NCBI GenBank assembly: GCA_036250225.1
Contig: JAPZLL010000011.1
Location: 1,143,581 to 1,207,580, forward strand
Length of the DNA: 64,000 nucleotides
Direction: 5' to 3'
Source: Cercophora sp. LCS_1
Lineage: Eukaryota; Ascomycota; Sordariomycetes; Sordariales; Lasiosphaeriaceae
Shown: positions 10,109 to 21,161 of the stretch, piece after piece
Layout of the letters: the number at the start of each line of letters is the position of its first letter
Position numbering within the stretch: the first letter of the stretch is position 1
Program-made: the position numbers and the translations under genes
The notes under the pieces: model-generated
What the model saw: the letters and a program-made list of their open reading frames with translations, nothing else
What the model was told of the DNA's origin: nothing
Database searches by the model: none

Positions 10109-11627
10109 CTAGCTAGGTTTTGTTTCCTCCATTGCCTTTGTGACCTCTTCCCTGGCAGACCAGTTCACAATCTCGGCATCTACATCCCCCATCATGAACT
10201 TGACTATAACCGAGGTCAGCCTATTTATGTTAACCACATTCTGGAACGTAGCATCTTCTTACCAAGGTTGGGAAAGTTGATCATGACCCAGATGAAGCAG
10301 TACATGGCGTACTCCTCGAGGATGCTGATGTTCTTCTTTCTGCTGTCCAGCATCCTCCCTCGCTCCGCAATGGCCGAGACGCGAGGCAATCTGATGCCGT
10401 AGAACAGCTTGATCATCTTCTCGACAACTTCCTTCTCCTCGTCAGCCCATGATACCCGTGTGTCGTCCTCCATCTTCTTCGCGGCCCCGTAGGCCTCTGT
10501 CAACAAGTCTGCTAGGAGCAAAGACATAGTCTGCGCATCTTCCAGTGCCTGGCACGCTCCCTGAGCGGTGGTAGGACTAAGCGCATGCGCCGCGTCCCCG
10601 GTCAATACGATCCCATCCTTTCCCCAGCTCGGCAAGTCCGGGAGGACCCAGATGGGATAAATAGTCTCGACCTCAGCCTTGGAAATGATATCCTGAACAA
10701 TGGGATCCGCCCATGTGCCATGTCTCTTTCGCATATCCTCCTTGATGATCTCGGGCGTAGCGTTTTCCTTTGTCGGCGGCTCGTCCGTCTCAAACATAGA
10801 CCACCACATCAACGAGTTTGCTTCCGCCGGTGATCCGCTCGCGTAGCCGAAGAAGCCGTTTCTCCCAAAGTTGAACACCATAGCCTTGTGCTCGGCCACT
10901 CTGTCGGGAAGCGGACCATCAATCAGTCCACCAACCCATGAAACGCCCCTGCTCTCATCAGTACCCAAGCCCCTCATGACGGCGTAGGAGAAACTCACGT
11001 ATAAATAGGCTCAAATCCCTCTCCCTCCCCAAACAACACCCGTCTAACCGTACTCTTGACCCCATCAGCCCCAATCACCAAATCCGCCTCTTCCTCCCCA
11101 CCATCCCCAAAATTCACAATCTTCCTGTCTCCTTCCCTCCTAACACCCACAACCCTCTTATACTCAACCACCCCCTCAGGCATAGCAGCCATCAAACAAA
11201 CCCAAAGCCCATGCCTCGTCGAACTCACGCAAACCTCCGACCGGCCAGTAGGCCCCTCCCATCCCCCATTATCATTCGTCTCCTGCATGCCGAGCGTCCA
11301 CCCATTTTGACCCATGAAAATGATTTGCTCGCAGGGAAAGCCCTGTTCGAGCACGGCTTTGTGGATTGTGGGGTCGAGATCGCGGAGCACGCGCATGCCG
11401 TTGGATGAAACGCCGAGACCGCCGCCTACTATAGCGGTTGAGGTGGAGAGGGCTTCGAAGGGGTTAGCGTCCTTTGGGATCGGAGCACCCGAGAGGCGGG
11501 GACGGTAGGAATCGTAGATCTTGATGGTGTGCGGTGGGGACGGGGAGGGCGGGTTGGGGAGGTGTTTGAGGAGGTAGTGGTAGGTTGACAGGCCGGATAT
11601 GCCGGCGCCGCAGATTACGATTTTCAT
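10109..11627 (-). CDS. FAD-dependent monooxygenase (group A aromatic hydroxylase type)
   Basis: Exons 11627-10999, 10948-10263 and 10203-10109 give 469 residues; the introns (50 and 59 bp) carry GTGAGT and GTAAGA donors. The dinucleotide-binding motif GAGISGLSTYHYLL is at residue 7, a DG-type motif (VIGADGVKSTVRR) sits near 195-210, and the FAD-binding GDAAHALSPTTAQGACQALE lies near residue 320. This motif order defines flavin monooxygenases that use NAD(P)H and oxygen, many of them in secondary metabolism or aromatic catabolism. The neighbours give no pathway: there is no PKS, NRPS or regulator beside it. The final short exon (VKFMMGDVDAEIVNW...) is supported by frame and splice sites only. 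Substrate unknown. Confidence 0.88.
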
Positions 11628-12918
11628 GGTGGCGATGTCGTATCTCGTGAGATTCTGCGTGGATTAGGTGTCGGCGGGGTAGGTTGCTTGGATGTGGAAG
11701 TGCCAAGTCGGTTGGTGAAATGTTCAGGGCAATTGGCAGAAGGAATGGGTGGAAGAAAAGATTGGCGCTTCTGGAATGTGGTTTGCGATGCGGAGGCACA
11801 TTGCCAACAAAGAATTCAGGGGAACCAAACACAATACTAAGACGGGTTAGGGGTTGCTATTGTCGCGACAAAGAATCGCCACGGCCGCCGGGCGACCTTT
11901 ACTATTTCACCGATATTGAGACGGAATGGTAAGAACATGCATCCGACAAATGAATGGAATGAAAGAGATTGGCGGGACGGAAGTATTGGCGTAGATGGGT
12001 GCAAACAGTAATGCACGACGCCAAAATGCAGCAGATGTGGGAAAGCAATCTCTGAACTCACCATGCTGGTAGGGTATTGCTTCGCTCTTAAATATCACAT
12101 AGGCGACGGACACAGCAGATGCATGTGTACAAGGACAAAGGTAGCGTCAGAGATGGTCCGCCAAAGAATGCACACGGCATAGGGCCGTGATTGTTGGCCA
12201 CAGGCACGCTGTGAATATGATTTGATGGGATCAAGATGCTTGAACAGGATTATATCAAGTAACTTCAGCTTCCTCCGGTGAAAATGGGAAGCTTCAAGTG
12301 ATTGCAGAGAGGCCCACTTAGGTCGATTGAATCGCCCACAGCAAGGTTGCCAATAACGACGATGTGATCTTCAAGCCAAGGTGAAGCACTACAGGCAGAG
12401 TGGACTCGCCAACAAGACTCCCCCAGGTGCATCACAATGCCTGTGAGATGTTGAACAAGCATGGGAAACAACAACTCAATCAAGAATGCCGCTGCCCGTT
12501 ATATAAACTTTGACAACCGGTATCTCATCCTCATCTTTAGTTATGCTGAAGTTTTGAGGGCTTGAACAGGATGCCGCGCAAAGAGAAGAGACATTTGTGG
12601 TCGACTTAAAATAACAGATGAATTGATGAAAACGCCGGGCGTGTCGCATGATATCGTTGCCGCAATAGCGACATCATGTAGCGCACGTAAACTCTGCGCC
12701 GAGTAGTGAAGCACAATAGTGAGCTGCGAATAGACCGTGATCGGGGAGAGCAATACAAATAGCTCCTCCACTAGGTGTCACTTCTTCTTTCTCCCCTCTT
12801 CAACAATATCACCCAACGGGCAAGCTTTCTGGCGGCCTGATACTCTCATCCCAACCCAGCTTACCAAACCAAGCCGAAGCAGCACACGTCTAAAGCATCA
12901 CGTCGCGACGCCCTCAAG
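11628..12918. other. Intergenic region, no gene found
   Basis: About 1.3 kb between two divergently read genes. Only short unrelated open frames occur on either strand and I found no plausible exon chain. It should contain the promoters of the monooxygenase and of the gene at 12919. Confidence 0.5.
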
Positions 12919-13623
12919 ATGAGAACCAGACCCAACGCCTCGTCTCCGACTGCAGTCGGCCCCGTCCTCACCAGGGAGCAAGCCACCCCAGTCATCGCCC
13001 AGCTGATCGCCGACATCATCAACACGACCGTAGTAGAGTTCAGCTCACTGCCAGCTTACATCAAACATAGCCTCGTCATCGGCATCGCAGACCACATCCA
13101 CCACGAGCCCCGCTACCAGCTCCGCACAACCGGCTCGAAAGCCACCATCAACGATAAAGTAGCCCAAGCAGGCGAAAGCGTCATCGGCATCTTCCGCGCC
13201 CTCAAGTCTCTCAAGACCAGACTGCCTCGAGTCCTCTTCGAATACCACGCTGCGGTAACCAAGTGCGTGAACGCCCTGGAAAAGGACATCGCCGAAGGCA
13301 AACGAAAGGGCTCCAAGACGCGGCGTATTGTACACAAGCTGAGAGAGTTCTTGCGTGAGATGGAGATCCTTTGGGTTCGCGCCCGGTTGCCTGATAGGCC
13401 CGTGGGACCCAATCCTCTGATTGGGCTCTTCCAGGGCCGTGACGTGCTTGAGCTGCTTCGCATTAGGGTCACGAGGCTGAGGGAGATTATGGGGGTCGTT
13501 AGGGGGGAGGTGAACGGGTTGGGCCGGGAGGATATCTCCGTGCAGGACGCGAGTCCGCTTTTCGGGGTGGAGTTGATCTTGCCGGAGCCTCGTATTGGGG
13601 GCGGCGGTTTTGAAGCACACTAA
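12919..13623 (+). CDS. Hypothetical protein, 234 aa
   Basis: An intronless ORF from ATG 12919 to TAA. The first half is mostly helical in composition (REQATPVIAQLIADIINTTV; VIGIFRALKSLKTRLPRVL), followed by a basic stretch (EGKRKGSKTRRIVHKLREFL). The C-rich third codon positions in the first half support the plus-strand reading over the overlapping minus frame (13620-13045). No signal peptide or membrane segment is evident. I do not recognise the family. Confidence 0.55.
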   Translation: MRTRPNASSPTAVGPVLTREQATPVIAQLIADIINTTVVEFSSLPAYIKHSLVIGIADHIHHEPRYQLRTTGSKATINDKVAQAGESVIGIFRALKSLKTRLPRVLFEYHAAVTKCVNALEKDIAEGKRKGSKTRRIVHKLREFLREMEILWVRARLPDRPVGPNPLIGLFQGRDVLELLRIRVTRLREIMGVVRGEVNGLGREDISVQDASPLFGVELILPEPRIGGGGFEAH

Positions 13624-13781
13624 GGAGATACGTTGAGGCCAGGTCCAATGGCGGAATCTGGAGGATAATATATGATGAAATGAAAGCAGTGGCAGGCAAG
13701 CAAGTGGTGCGCAACTGGCAAAGCCGTAGATGTCCGTCGTCTTTACTTAAGCTCGGGTTTCTCGATGAAGAGCGGCGCCCG

Positions 13782-16073
13782 TCAAATCAGAGAAAAGTTC
13801 TCAATTGGGACCCCTCCTTCCTTCAATGCCTCGGAAGTCAACCGTGGATCTGAGTTGCGAATCTCCCCTGTGACTTTGTGCCTGAAGAACGCATACCACA
13901 TTGGGTCATCGCCTGTAATGCCATGCCCGATTTCTTCTGCTGTGTAGATGCGCTCCCACTCCGGATGAGGCTGCATCCTTGGATCCTCTCGGGTGTATGT
14001 CTTGGTGGGTGGGTCATAAAACCATTGCATCAAACCGTGTCTCTCACCAATTGTTTGGCGGACACCAGCGCGCCATCCGCTTGGTAGTGGTCCAATCAGT
14101 GCAGACGCGTCTTCAATTCCGTGAATGTAGCCATAGCCCATCACCCGATATAGTGCGTCTGGCATAGGCCGCAAGATAACAGGTCGGTCAAGGCCGAGGA
14201 TGACGCAAATGATATCACCTAAATTGTATCAGCATCTTGCCACCTGTTCTTCCGCTGACGGGTGATGCGTACCGGGGGCGGCGCAGACTGGCACAAGCCC
14301 AAAGTGGCCCTCCTTCGAGACCATAAATCGACGCCCTAGGCAACTATCCGGTAGTATGCCGCCGACATCAGACCCGAGCAGGTTGCTTTTCGAGGGCTTT
14401 TGAAGAATTTGAGGACCTTGAATCGATGACTTCAGAATCGGACCCACGATTTGTCTCCACTCCTCTAGAGTGGGCGAGCTGCAATCACCGTACCACCATC
14501 TGGAGGCTACGTCGCCTTGTGCAAGTGTTAGGAGGAAGGCATCGAGATTTGTGCCGCCCGTAAGGTACTGATCGTTGGCTTTGCCCCCAATCTTGGTCCA
14601 CCATGCTGCAACCGCCTTCGCCAATGGGACGGTGATGGCTCCCCTTTTGCTCCCAGGCAAGCTGTCACCGACCCAGGAAATGGTTGCACAGCGAACTCCG
14701 GCGACGGTCAGAACGTCCCCATTGACTGAGAACGATATTTCGGAGGGACCAGCGATCGTTTGGCACGTTGACTCCCTGCATGTGCGATACACGGAAAGAT
14801 CCGGAACCCAGGATGGAGCTGAAATCTTACGCTCATGCCAGTCCGGCCCAATAATCTCCCATCGTTTGAGGTGGGCTAGATGGGATAAGAAGGTCGTACG
14901 GTAGATCTCCTCGACAGACTTGGTATAATCGGGAAGTATGGACCGTGCAAAGCCCGTGGGTGCAAGCCCAAGCAACCCATATACCATGTCCCGCTTATCA
15001 AAGCAGGCGAGGTGTGCCGTGTAAAAGAGTAGGAGAGAAAATGGTTGAGTGGGCGACATGCCACTTCGTTCCAGCAGATTAGAAATGTGGCTCAACACAT
15101 ACACCGGCGGCGGTTCTTCGCGGCCCCAGTAGAGGGCCCCGAGGGCTCGAACAAACAGGTACCATGGCAACTGCTGACTCCCGCACTGCATCAAGGCGTG
15201 GTTTTGATCCGCCAAGTTGATCTCCTGCAAGGTCCAAAGCCGATTAAACCACGGTCGTTCGAGAAAATCGTAAAGTCGGGCCCACATTCTGGGAGGAGTG
15301 ACGGCCGCTGGATCGAAGCGTGCAGTGGCGCCGACGGGTTCAAAGGTATCACTTGAGGGCGAATAGTCGAGCCCCGAACCCGTATCTTTGAGGAACTGTA
15401 TGACTTTTCCAGCTTTCCTATCCGCCCGACCCAGCCAAACAATGACGCGGCGAGCGAGTTGGTAAATCCTAGACATGCGTCTGACCTGCAGCGACTTCTC
15501 GCCGTTATCCTCTTGATTGATGCAGATCTTGTCAACCCAGAGGCATCGCGCCTGGTCCGACTGGCGAAGGTGGCGAAGGGCATCGAAAAGGTTTCGTCCC
15601 ACGTCGAAGGAACGGCGGCCAGCGCCCTCGGTAGGAGACACAAACACATGGCACGGTGTTGAAGAGGAACCCCATGCATACGACAAGGCTTCGTAGCCGG
15701 GTTTGAAACTCCAATGCTCCTCGTCCGTTGGCGGCAGGTACCGCGCCGGGTCAACGTCGGGATTGGGATGCACCCATGTCCGCTTGGACCACACCTCTTC
15801 ATCTAGGCCCGGCGGCGTAAACACAAATCGCCGCTGGGCATTCTCGATGACGCGCCAGCCAGTGGGCAGCGCGCTTCGGGCTTCACCGAGGGTCAGACTT
15901 GGTGGTCTCGATTGCGCGGGCTCGTGGAGCGTCTCGTGAAGGATTTCGATTGTGATATCGTCCGTGAAATTCCCGGGAAGGACCTTGATGATGCGAATAT
16001 CGTCTTCGTGCTCAAGCGGTCGATATTGAAACGATGCCAGTCGCTCGGTGGGAAACGGATCGGAGCTCGCCAT
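13782..16073 (-). CDS. HET-domain protein (heterokaryon incompatibility type)
   Basis: Exons 16073-14273 and 14218-13782, separated by a 54 bp intron, give 745 residues. The start at MASSDPFPTERLASF was chosen over an in-frame upstream extension that lacks family similarity. The HET domain begins near residue 127 with YEALSYAWGSSS and continues with CLWVDKICINQED and RMSRIYQLARRVIVWLG. The C-terminal exon restores the usual family ending (GDIICVILGLDRPVILRPM, then GYIHGIEDA). HET proteins act in nonself recognition and programmed cell death after fusion of unlike hyphae; whether this copy does so is not shown by the sequence. It is head to head with the metallophosphoesterase. Confidence 0.9.
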
Positions 16074-16563
16074 GGTTTCCGGAGTGCAGAGTGGCGGCGC
16101 CGTTTCGATTGAGGAAAATTTAGAGTGGGCAAGAACACGAAGTCTGATTGAAATTGTTACCCCTGGAGCGCCGGGCCAATCCGCGTTGCAGCGAGAAAGT
16201 CTTGGCATGCAGGCAGAACGCCAAACCGGAAGGTTGTCCTCCACGTCGTTTGTCATCGGGTCGGGCCGTGAACAAGACAAGGTTTGGGATAGCGAAAGTA
16301 GAAAACACAGTAAAACTTCAAGTTAGCTTATGGACCATTGTCGGACACTCCCCAACATCAACTTACTTCCCAAACAACTGTTGTGCCACCTCAAAATGCT
16401 CCGGTCCGGAATGCGGGGCATCATCCCACGGGTCGCCAAGGCCGCATCCATCGCGGCTGCCTTGCCCCGCCAAGCACATCCAACTTGCCGTTTCCTCCCC
16501 ACAGTCACGACACCACCCATCGCACCCAAACGTCAAGCTCACCGCCCAACCGCCGTCGCAAAA

Positions 16564-17385
16564 ATGCCAGCCAAAGCCAGAATCCAAATCCTTTCCGACC
16601 TCCACCTCGAACAGCCAAAGCCGCACTACGACCTCTTCACCGTCACCCCTGCGGCGCCGTACCTCGCGCTCCTGGGCGACATCGGCGACCTCAAACCACC
16701 CCAAGGCTCCCAGGCAGGCCTCCTGGACTTTCTTACCACCCAGCTCCGCCAGTTCCGCGCTGTCTTCTACGTCCCTGGGAACCACGAAGCATACCACTCC
16801 TCCTGGCCCGCGACCCTTTCGGCGCTCCGCGATTTCGAAGCCCAGACACGAGCTGACCCGTCCATCGGGGACTTTATCCTGCTCGATCAGGGTTTCTACC
16901 GTATCCCCGACACCGAAGTCGTCATCCTAGGCTGTCGTCTCTTCTCCCACATCCCAGCCGACAAGGAACAGCGCGTGTGGCGGGGCTTAACTGACTTTTG
17001 GGTAACGGACAAGTGGACGCCGGTGGAGCACAACGCGGCGCACAAACGAGATGTTGCGTGGCTGAATGCGCAGGTGGCAGAGCTAGAGCAGGAAGATGAT
17101 GTTAGAATCGTGATCTTTTCACATTGGGGTCCCACCACGGATGATAGGGCGGTGGAGCCGGTACACCGGGGGAGCGATGTGTCGTGTGCGTTCATCACGG
17201 ATCTGTCCGGGGAGAAGTGTTTCCGGAGCGAAAAGGTCAAGATTTGGGGGTGTGGACATACGCATTATAACTTTGACTTTGTCAAGGAGAGGGAGGGGGA
17301 GGGTTTGAGGATCGTGACGAACCAGAGGGGTTATTATAGCAAGCAGGCCCTAGGTTGGGATGAGGAGAAGGTTATTGAGGTGTGA
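16564..17385 (+). CDS. Calcineurin-like metallophosphoesterase
   Basis: From the ATG at 16564 the ORF encodes 273 residues; an in-frame ATG at 16330 would add 78 residues rich in Pro/Arg/Thr that could be a targeting sequence or untranslated leader. The five metal-site motifs are present in order: SDLHLE (D12, H14), GDIGD (D39), PGNHEAYH (N73, H74), SHWGPTTDD and GCGHTHYN. This identifies a dinuclear metal phosphoesterase of the Ser/Thr phosphatase-like superfamily; the physiological substrate is unknown. It is divergent from the HET gene and convergent with the DUF423 gene 114 bp downstream. Confidence 0.88.
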   Translation: MPAKARIQILSDLHLEQPKPHYDLFTVTPAAPYLALLGDIGDLKPPQGSQAGLLDFLTTQLRQFRAVFYVPGNHEAYHSSWPATLSALRDFEAQTRADPSIGDFILLDQGFYRIPDTEVVILGCRLFSHIPADKEQRVWRGLTDFWVTDKWTPVEHNAAHKRDVAWLNAQVAELEQEDDVRIVIFSHWGPTTDDRAVEPVHRGSDVSCAFITDLSGEKCFRSEKVKIWGCGHTHYNFDFVKEREGEGLRIVTNQRGYYSKQALGWDEEKVIEV

Positions 17386-17499
17386 TTGTATTTCAAGGGC
17401 CAGGTCGGCGCCATGTGTTGTAGGTAGTATGGTACAGTATCATGCCTCGCGTTGCGCGAGTCATGCTCCCAGCTTGGAGAGGTTATCTCTTCCCTGTGC

Positions 17500-18005
17500 T
17501 TAGAAACGGACACCCCTGCTCCCACTCTTGCTGAATGCCAGTGTCGCCCAGCCCGCGATGAGGAACAGCCCGCCCAGCGGAGTGATGGGTCCCAGGAAGC
17601 GGAAGCGGGCGGTGTCAAGGGTGAGGGCGTAGATGCTGCCGCTGAACAGAGTCATGCCAGCCGTGAAGAAGGATGCCGCCAGCGGGTTGTCGCGCGCGAT
17701 GAGGAGAGCAACGGAATGGACGAGCTAGAGAGCATCAATCGCATGTCTTCAACGGTCAAGCGTAAAGGGCTTACCTGGTAATGTGCAGCAGTGGTCCAGT
17801 TGCCAATCTTGACGGGGTCGGCGATGTGCTTCTTCAGGCCGTGCGCTCCGAAAGCGCCGAACGCGACAGCGGCAGCACCGTAAATCGCGCCCACGCGCCA
17901 AAAGGTCTCGCTGCTCATGATCGAGCGCCGATCGTCACGTAACTCGGAGGGGTGGAGGAGAGATGTGTGCTCGTCGGCGCGATTCCTGTTCGCGTCAGTC
18001 GACAT
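17500..18005 (-). CDS. DUF423 / TMEM256-like small membrane protein
   Basis: Exons 18005-17775 and 17724-17500 (49 bp intron, GTAAGC donor) give 151 residues. After a hydrophilic N-terminus the family core starts at SETFWRVGAIYGAAAVAFGA and continues FGAHGLKKHI, HYQLVHSVALLIA, FTAGMTLFSGSIYAL and PITPLGGLFLIAGWATLAF: four hydrophobic segments with the conserved GAFGAHGL and GSIY motifs. The family has been linked to mitochondrial or bacterial inner membranes, but its biochemical role is unknown. A second ATG at 17918 is also possible. Confidence 0.88.
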
Positions 18006-18159
18006 TGGAGAAAGGAGGAGCGTCGTGGTCGAAAGTGGCGCGAACGGGTGAGGTCAAATTAAGCATCTCGGCTGATGATGTCAGCAGAGGGAAGGCCCCA
18101 CCCCAACGCCATGCCATGACGCACCAAGCAGCATACGCATCACGGGAAAATACCAACGC

Positions 18160-18346
18160 TCAGCGAAAATGCCCGGAGGCCTGAATTTATGGCCACCAGG
18201 CCCCGAAAAAAGACCGGACGCCTCGCTTAATTTCCAGGAGCCCAGAAAAAAAACAAAAGGCCTACCTAAATGCCCGTAGGCCCCGAAAAAAAAAAAACGA
18301 ACGCCTCGCGCGTTTCCAAGAGGCCAAAACAAAAAAAAGAAAACGG
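18160..18346. repeat. Tandem degenerate repeats downstream of the coiled-coil gene
   Basis: Read on the minus strand this block consists of about four imperfect units of roughly 38-42 bp. Each starts GGCCT or GGCTC, has a middle AGGC(G/C)T and ends in a T-run plus CGG or CTG. Two units contain the core GCCT(C/A)CGGGCATTT. The block begins immediately after the stop codon of the gene at 18347, so it is probably transcribed as 3' UTR. Related units occur upstream of the same gene (19816-20400). Confidence 0.65.
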
Positions 18347-19815
18347 CTAAGGGCGCCTGGCCCAAAGGTTAATTGGGGTAACAATCTCCCCCATCTCGAG
18401 CACCCGCATAACCTGTGCCAGGTGCTGGCGCAGCACCTGCACCTCGTGGCGCATGGTCTCCACGCGGTCTGCGACTCGCTCAAAGTCTTCGTTCTCAAAT
18501 TGGAGCTATAAAGAAACATCATGTTAAATTAACTGAAAGGCCTTTGGGGGAAAATAAAAAACGCATCTTGAAAAATAAAAAGCTATGCTGGAAATCCACA
18601 ACGCATTTCAAAAAAAGAAAAGGCATGCAGAAAATATTAAAAGGGGTTGGAAAATAAAATATACCTCATTGATGCGTGCCTCGAGGGTCTTGATCTTGTT
18701 GGCGAAGGATCGCTGCATCTCCTCCATCCGGTCCCCCAACCGCTTCAAATCTGCATCACGCTGAAAGAATAATATTAGCAAATATTTAATTAAATAAAAG
18801 GCATTTTTGGAAATCGAAAGGCCTTTGCGAAAAATAAGGAGGGGTCAGAAAATAAAACATACCTTGTTGACTTGTGCCCCGAGGGCCTTGACTTCGCCAG
18901 CAAGGGCAGGTACAGCATTGCTGCTGCGCTTACCCTTGGCCCTCTCCTCCCTCTCCAACTTGGCCAAACCGTTCTTGGTTTTAGAATGGCCCGCCCAAAG
19001 GCGGTCCATTTGGCCTTGCAGGCCCTCAATTTTTTTGGCCAAGGCCAAGTTCTTCTCGTCACTGGCAGCAATGCCAGCCGCGACAGCCTCCTTAACTGTG
19101 GCCTCAATGGCCCTGGTGGCTTCCTCGAGGGTCGCCTGACCCGAAAAAAGTGCCTAGAAAAAGCGAACCCAGGTGTCAGCAAAATATACTCAGACATTGT
19201 AAGCAGTAGATCACCCCACTGAAGAATCTCCAGCCGGCCCCGCCCATCTGGCTCCTACTGTCCCATCCGTCGTCAACGCCAAGCTGGGATAAGACCAGCA
19301 GGACGTCTCAGGACGGGTCTGTAGTACAGTTTCCTCAGTCCGACCCTCCCGGTACCGGATTCGGAACCGCTTCCCCCCACACGAGTCGCGAGCCGCGTGA
19401 TAGCTGGGGTTCTAACCTGCACACCGCGAGCAATGGTCTGGGCTCGATAGTGATCCGGTCGCGCGGCCTGTCGCCTAAGGCGAAAAGATGAGATGGTCTC
19501 CCCACCCGAGCCAATTGACCTGTTGAAAATGGTAGGTCGCTACGGACAACTCCTACCCAGGCAGAACAGGCCCAGACCGACCTGTTCCTTGAGGCGATTG
19601 CGGGGTGGGGGTTGAATACACAAGTGTATTGGAGCGGACTGGCCAAACAACAGTGGTCACGGGTTCATGACCTACAGAAAGTGCCGCTGCGATGGCCGCA
19701 GAGGCAGGGATGGGGGAGCCCGGAGGCGAAATGCTCTCTGGAGAAAAGAGTGTTAGTCACGGATAGAAGAGGAAGGAAAGGAAGTGTGGAATAGCTTACT
19801 CGGCGAGCCCGACAT
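18347..19815 (-). CDS. Multi-exon coiled-coil protein with repeat-filled introns
   Basis: Three 3' exons are well supported: 19153-18863 (97 codons), 18760-18665 (32 codons) and 18505-18347 (52 codons plus TAG). All are phase 0, so the frame closes at 181 residues. The exons are strongly helical and heptad-like: ASDEKNLALAKKIEGLQGQM, MEEMQRSFANKIKTLEARI and RVETMRHEVQVLRQHLAQ. Introns of 102 and 159 bp consist largely of degenerate T-rich repeats. Upstream, an ATG at 19815 with a GTAAGC donor and an open Ser/Pro/Ala-rich exon (VGHEPVTTVVWPVRSN) suggests the N-terminus, but the exon chain between about 19750 and 19154 is uncertain. A paralog lies at 28489 and a decayed copy at 29300. No known domain recognised. 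Confidence 0.6.
18506..18664 (-). repeat. Intron made of ~20 bp degenerate tandem repeats
   Basis: Sense-strand (minus) units of about 17-24 bp follow one another: T4-6, ATTTT or CTTTTTTT, then C/GAA, then (A)TGC(C/G). Examples are TTTTTATTTTTCAAGATGCG and TTTTCTTTTTTTGAAATGCG. The neighbouring intron 18761-18862 contains similar units (TTTTATTTTCTGACCCC; AAAAATGCC). Exons between them show no such repeat. Confidence 0.65.
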
Positions 19816-20400
19816 TGTGCGGGCAGGGAGGGCACAGACGAAAAAAAAAGTCGGAGAGGGCCCGGAAGAAAAAAAAAAGGTTCTGTAAAGTCAGTATCAG
19901 CAGAGGTCTTGCGCTGCCATAGAAAGAGGTAAGGGATAATAGGAATTTGTTAAGGAACAAGCAAAGCTCAAGGATACGCGTTGCGCGTCGAGGAAAGGAA
20001 AACCTTTGCGGAGAAAAGGAAGGAAGGGGCAGCCGGGGGAAAGAGCAAAGCGAGGGAAGTGGGGTGGGGAAAGGTAAGGAGGAAGGAGCATGGCAAAGGT
20101 CTTCAACACTGAACGCTGATTGAAGCTGCGAGGGGATATAACTTACTGGTCGAAGAGCGGGCAACAAGTAAAAAACTGTGCCCAAAGGCCTCGGTGCCCG
20201 AAGGCGGCGAAGAAAGGGCAGGGGGCCGAAAAAAAAGTCGATGCCCGCAGGCGAGAGGGGGACGGGCGGGGCGCGAAAAAAAAAAGTAAAATGCCCGGAG
20301 GCAGGCGGCAGGGCAGACGGAAGGGTCGAGATATAAACGAAGGCCGGAAAGAAGGCAGGCGAAGATGGTCTATCGAGACTCCTGTCTGAAGAAAAGAAGA
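19816..20400. repeat. T-rich / GCCTNCGGGCA repeat block upstream of the coiled-coil gene
   Basis: On the minus strand GCCT(C/G/T)CGGGCA-type cores recur at about 20288, 20240 and 20185, each followed by a long T-run ending CG. A CTTCCGGGCCC variant lies just upstream of the proposed start codon at 19815. The block also holds purine-rich (plus strand) tracts around 19920-20100. Long polypyrimidine open frames across it (for example 20466-20143) are compositional and are not called as genes. Confidence 0.55.
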
Positions 20401-20869
20401 AGAAAGGAAGAGGTGGAGAGTACCAGGGGGATATTTTATATCCTCACCACCGTGGTCAATGCACAACTACAAACATCAAGGCACGACTGAAAACATTTGA
20501 ATAGCTGCGAGAAAGATTGAATAGATCAATAGAGTGGGGACTTGCAGTTGGGATGAAACGGAAGGTACCTCAATGGCACGTCCCTCCTTGGTCTCCCCAC
20601 CATCACGATAGTCGCGAGGAAACCCGCCACGGCTTTGGATGTATCACGAAGGCTAAACACTGGAGACTGGACTTCCAGCCACCATTACATCAAGATATCT
20701 CTACCTAGGGGCAGCCCTGTTGATGAGCAAGAGGCAACTCAATCCTACACAAACCGAGGCGGTCCTGCCGTTTCGTCACTACACTCAAGAATTTGCCTTT
20801 GGTTTGATCTCTGCTCTAGCCCTAAGCATTGGCTCCCTAATCAGGGCTCGCCCTTCTTTGTTCGCAACG

Positions 20870-21161
20870 TTTTTTTTTTTTTTTTTTTTTTGGAGTGACA
20901 GATAGATTTGGTGCGCTTTCCCCAAACCGCTCCTTCCTTAGTGTCTTTTTCTACCCGCCATGATTTCAAAAGAGTGTTTGCCTCAGGCTCCACGCGATCT
21001 CGGGCAGCTTTCCAATCTTTCACCGCCCTGGGAATCTTTCTGCCACGTTTTGGGATTCCGGACAGTTCGGAAAAACGACAGGCAGATACACCGCTCGAAG
21101 ATTGACGCTGGAGGCGCGACCTAAACCTTGCGCGTCGCGTTGGCCTTGAAAAACACTCCAA
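20870..21161 (-). mobile_element. Retroposed fragment with poly(A) tail
   Basis: On the minus strand an open stretch (SELSGIPKRGRKIPRAVKDW, then ANTLLKSWRVEKDTKEG) runs straight into a 22-nt A tract (plus-strand T-run 20870-20891). An abrupt poly(A) end is the mark of LINE/SINE-type retroposition or a processed pseudogene. The protein fragment is basic and I cannot name its family. A 5' boundary and target duplication were not recognised. Flanking sequence 20401-20869 and 21162-22074 shows no supported gene. Confidence 0.4.

Noticed and set aside
13045..13620. 191-codon minus-strand open frame
   Set aside because: Overlaps the 12919 plus-strand ORF; codon-position composition favours the plus strand, and no family motif is seen on minus.
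16148..16930. 260-codon plus frame overlapping the metallophosphoesterase
   Set aside because: Pro/Ser/Thr-rich wrong frame over a gene with all five metal-site motifs in another frame.
19796..20466. Phe/Ser/Leu/Pro-rich minus-strand open frames
   Set aside because: They read polypyrimidine repeats; the composition alone keeps them open.
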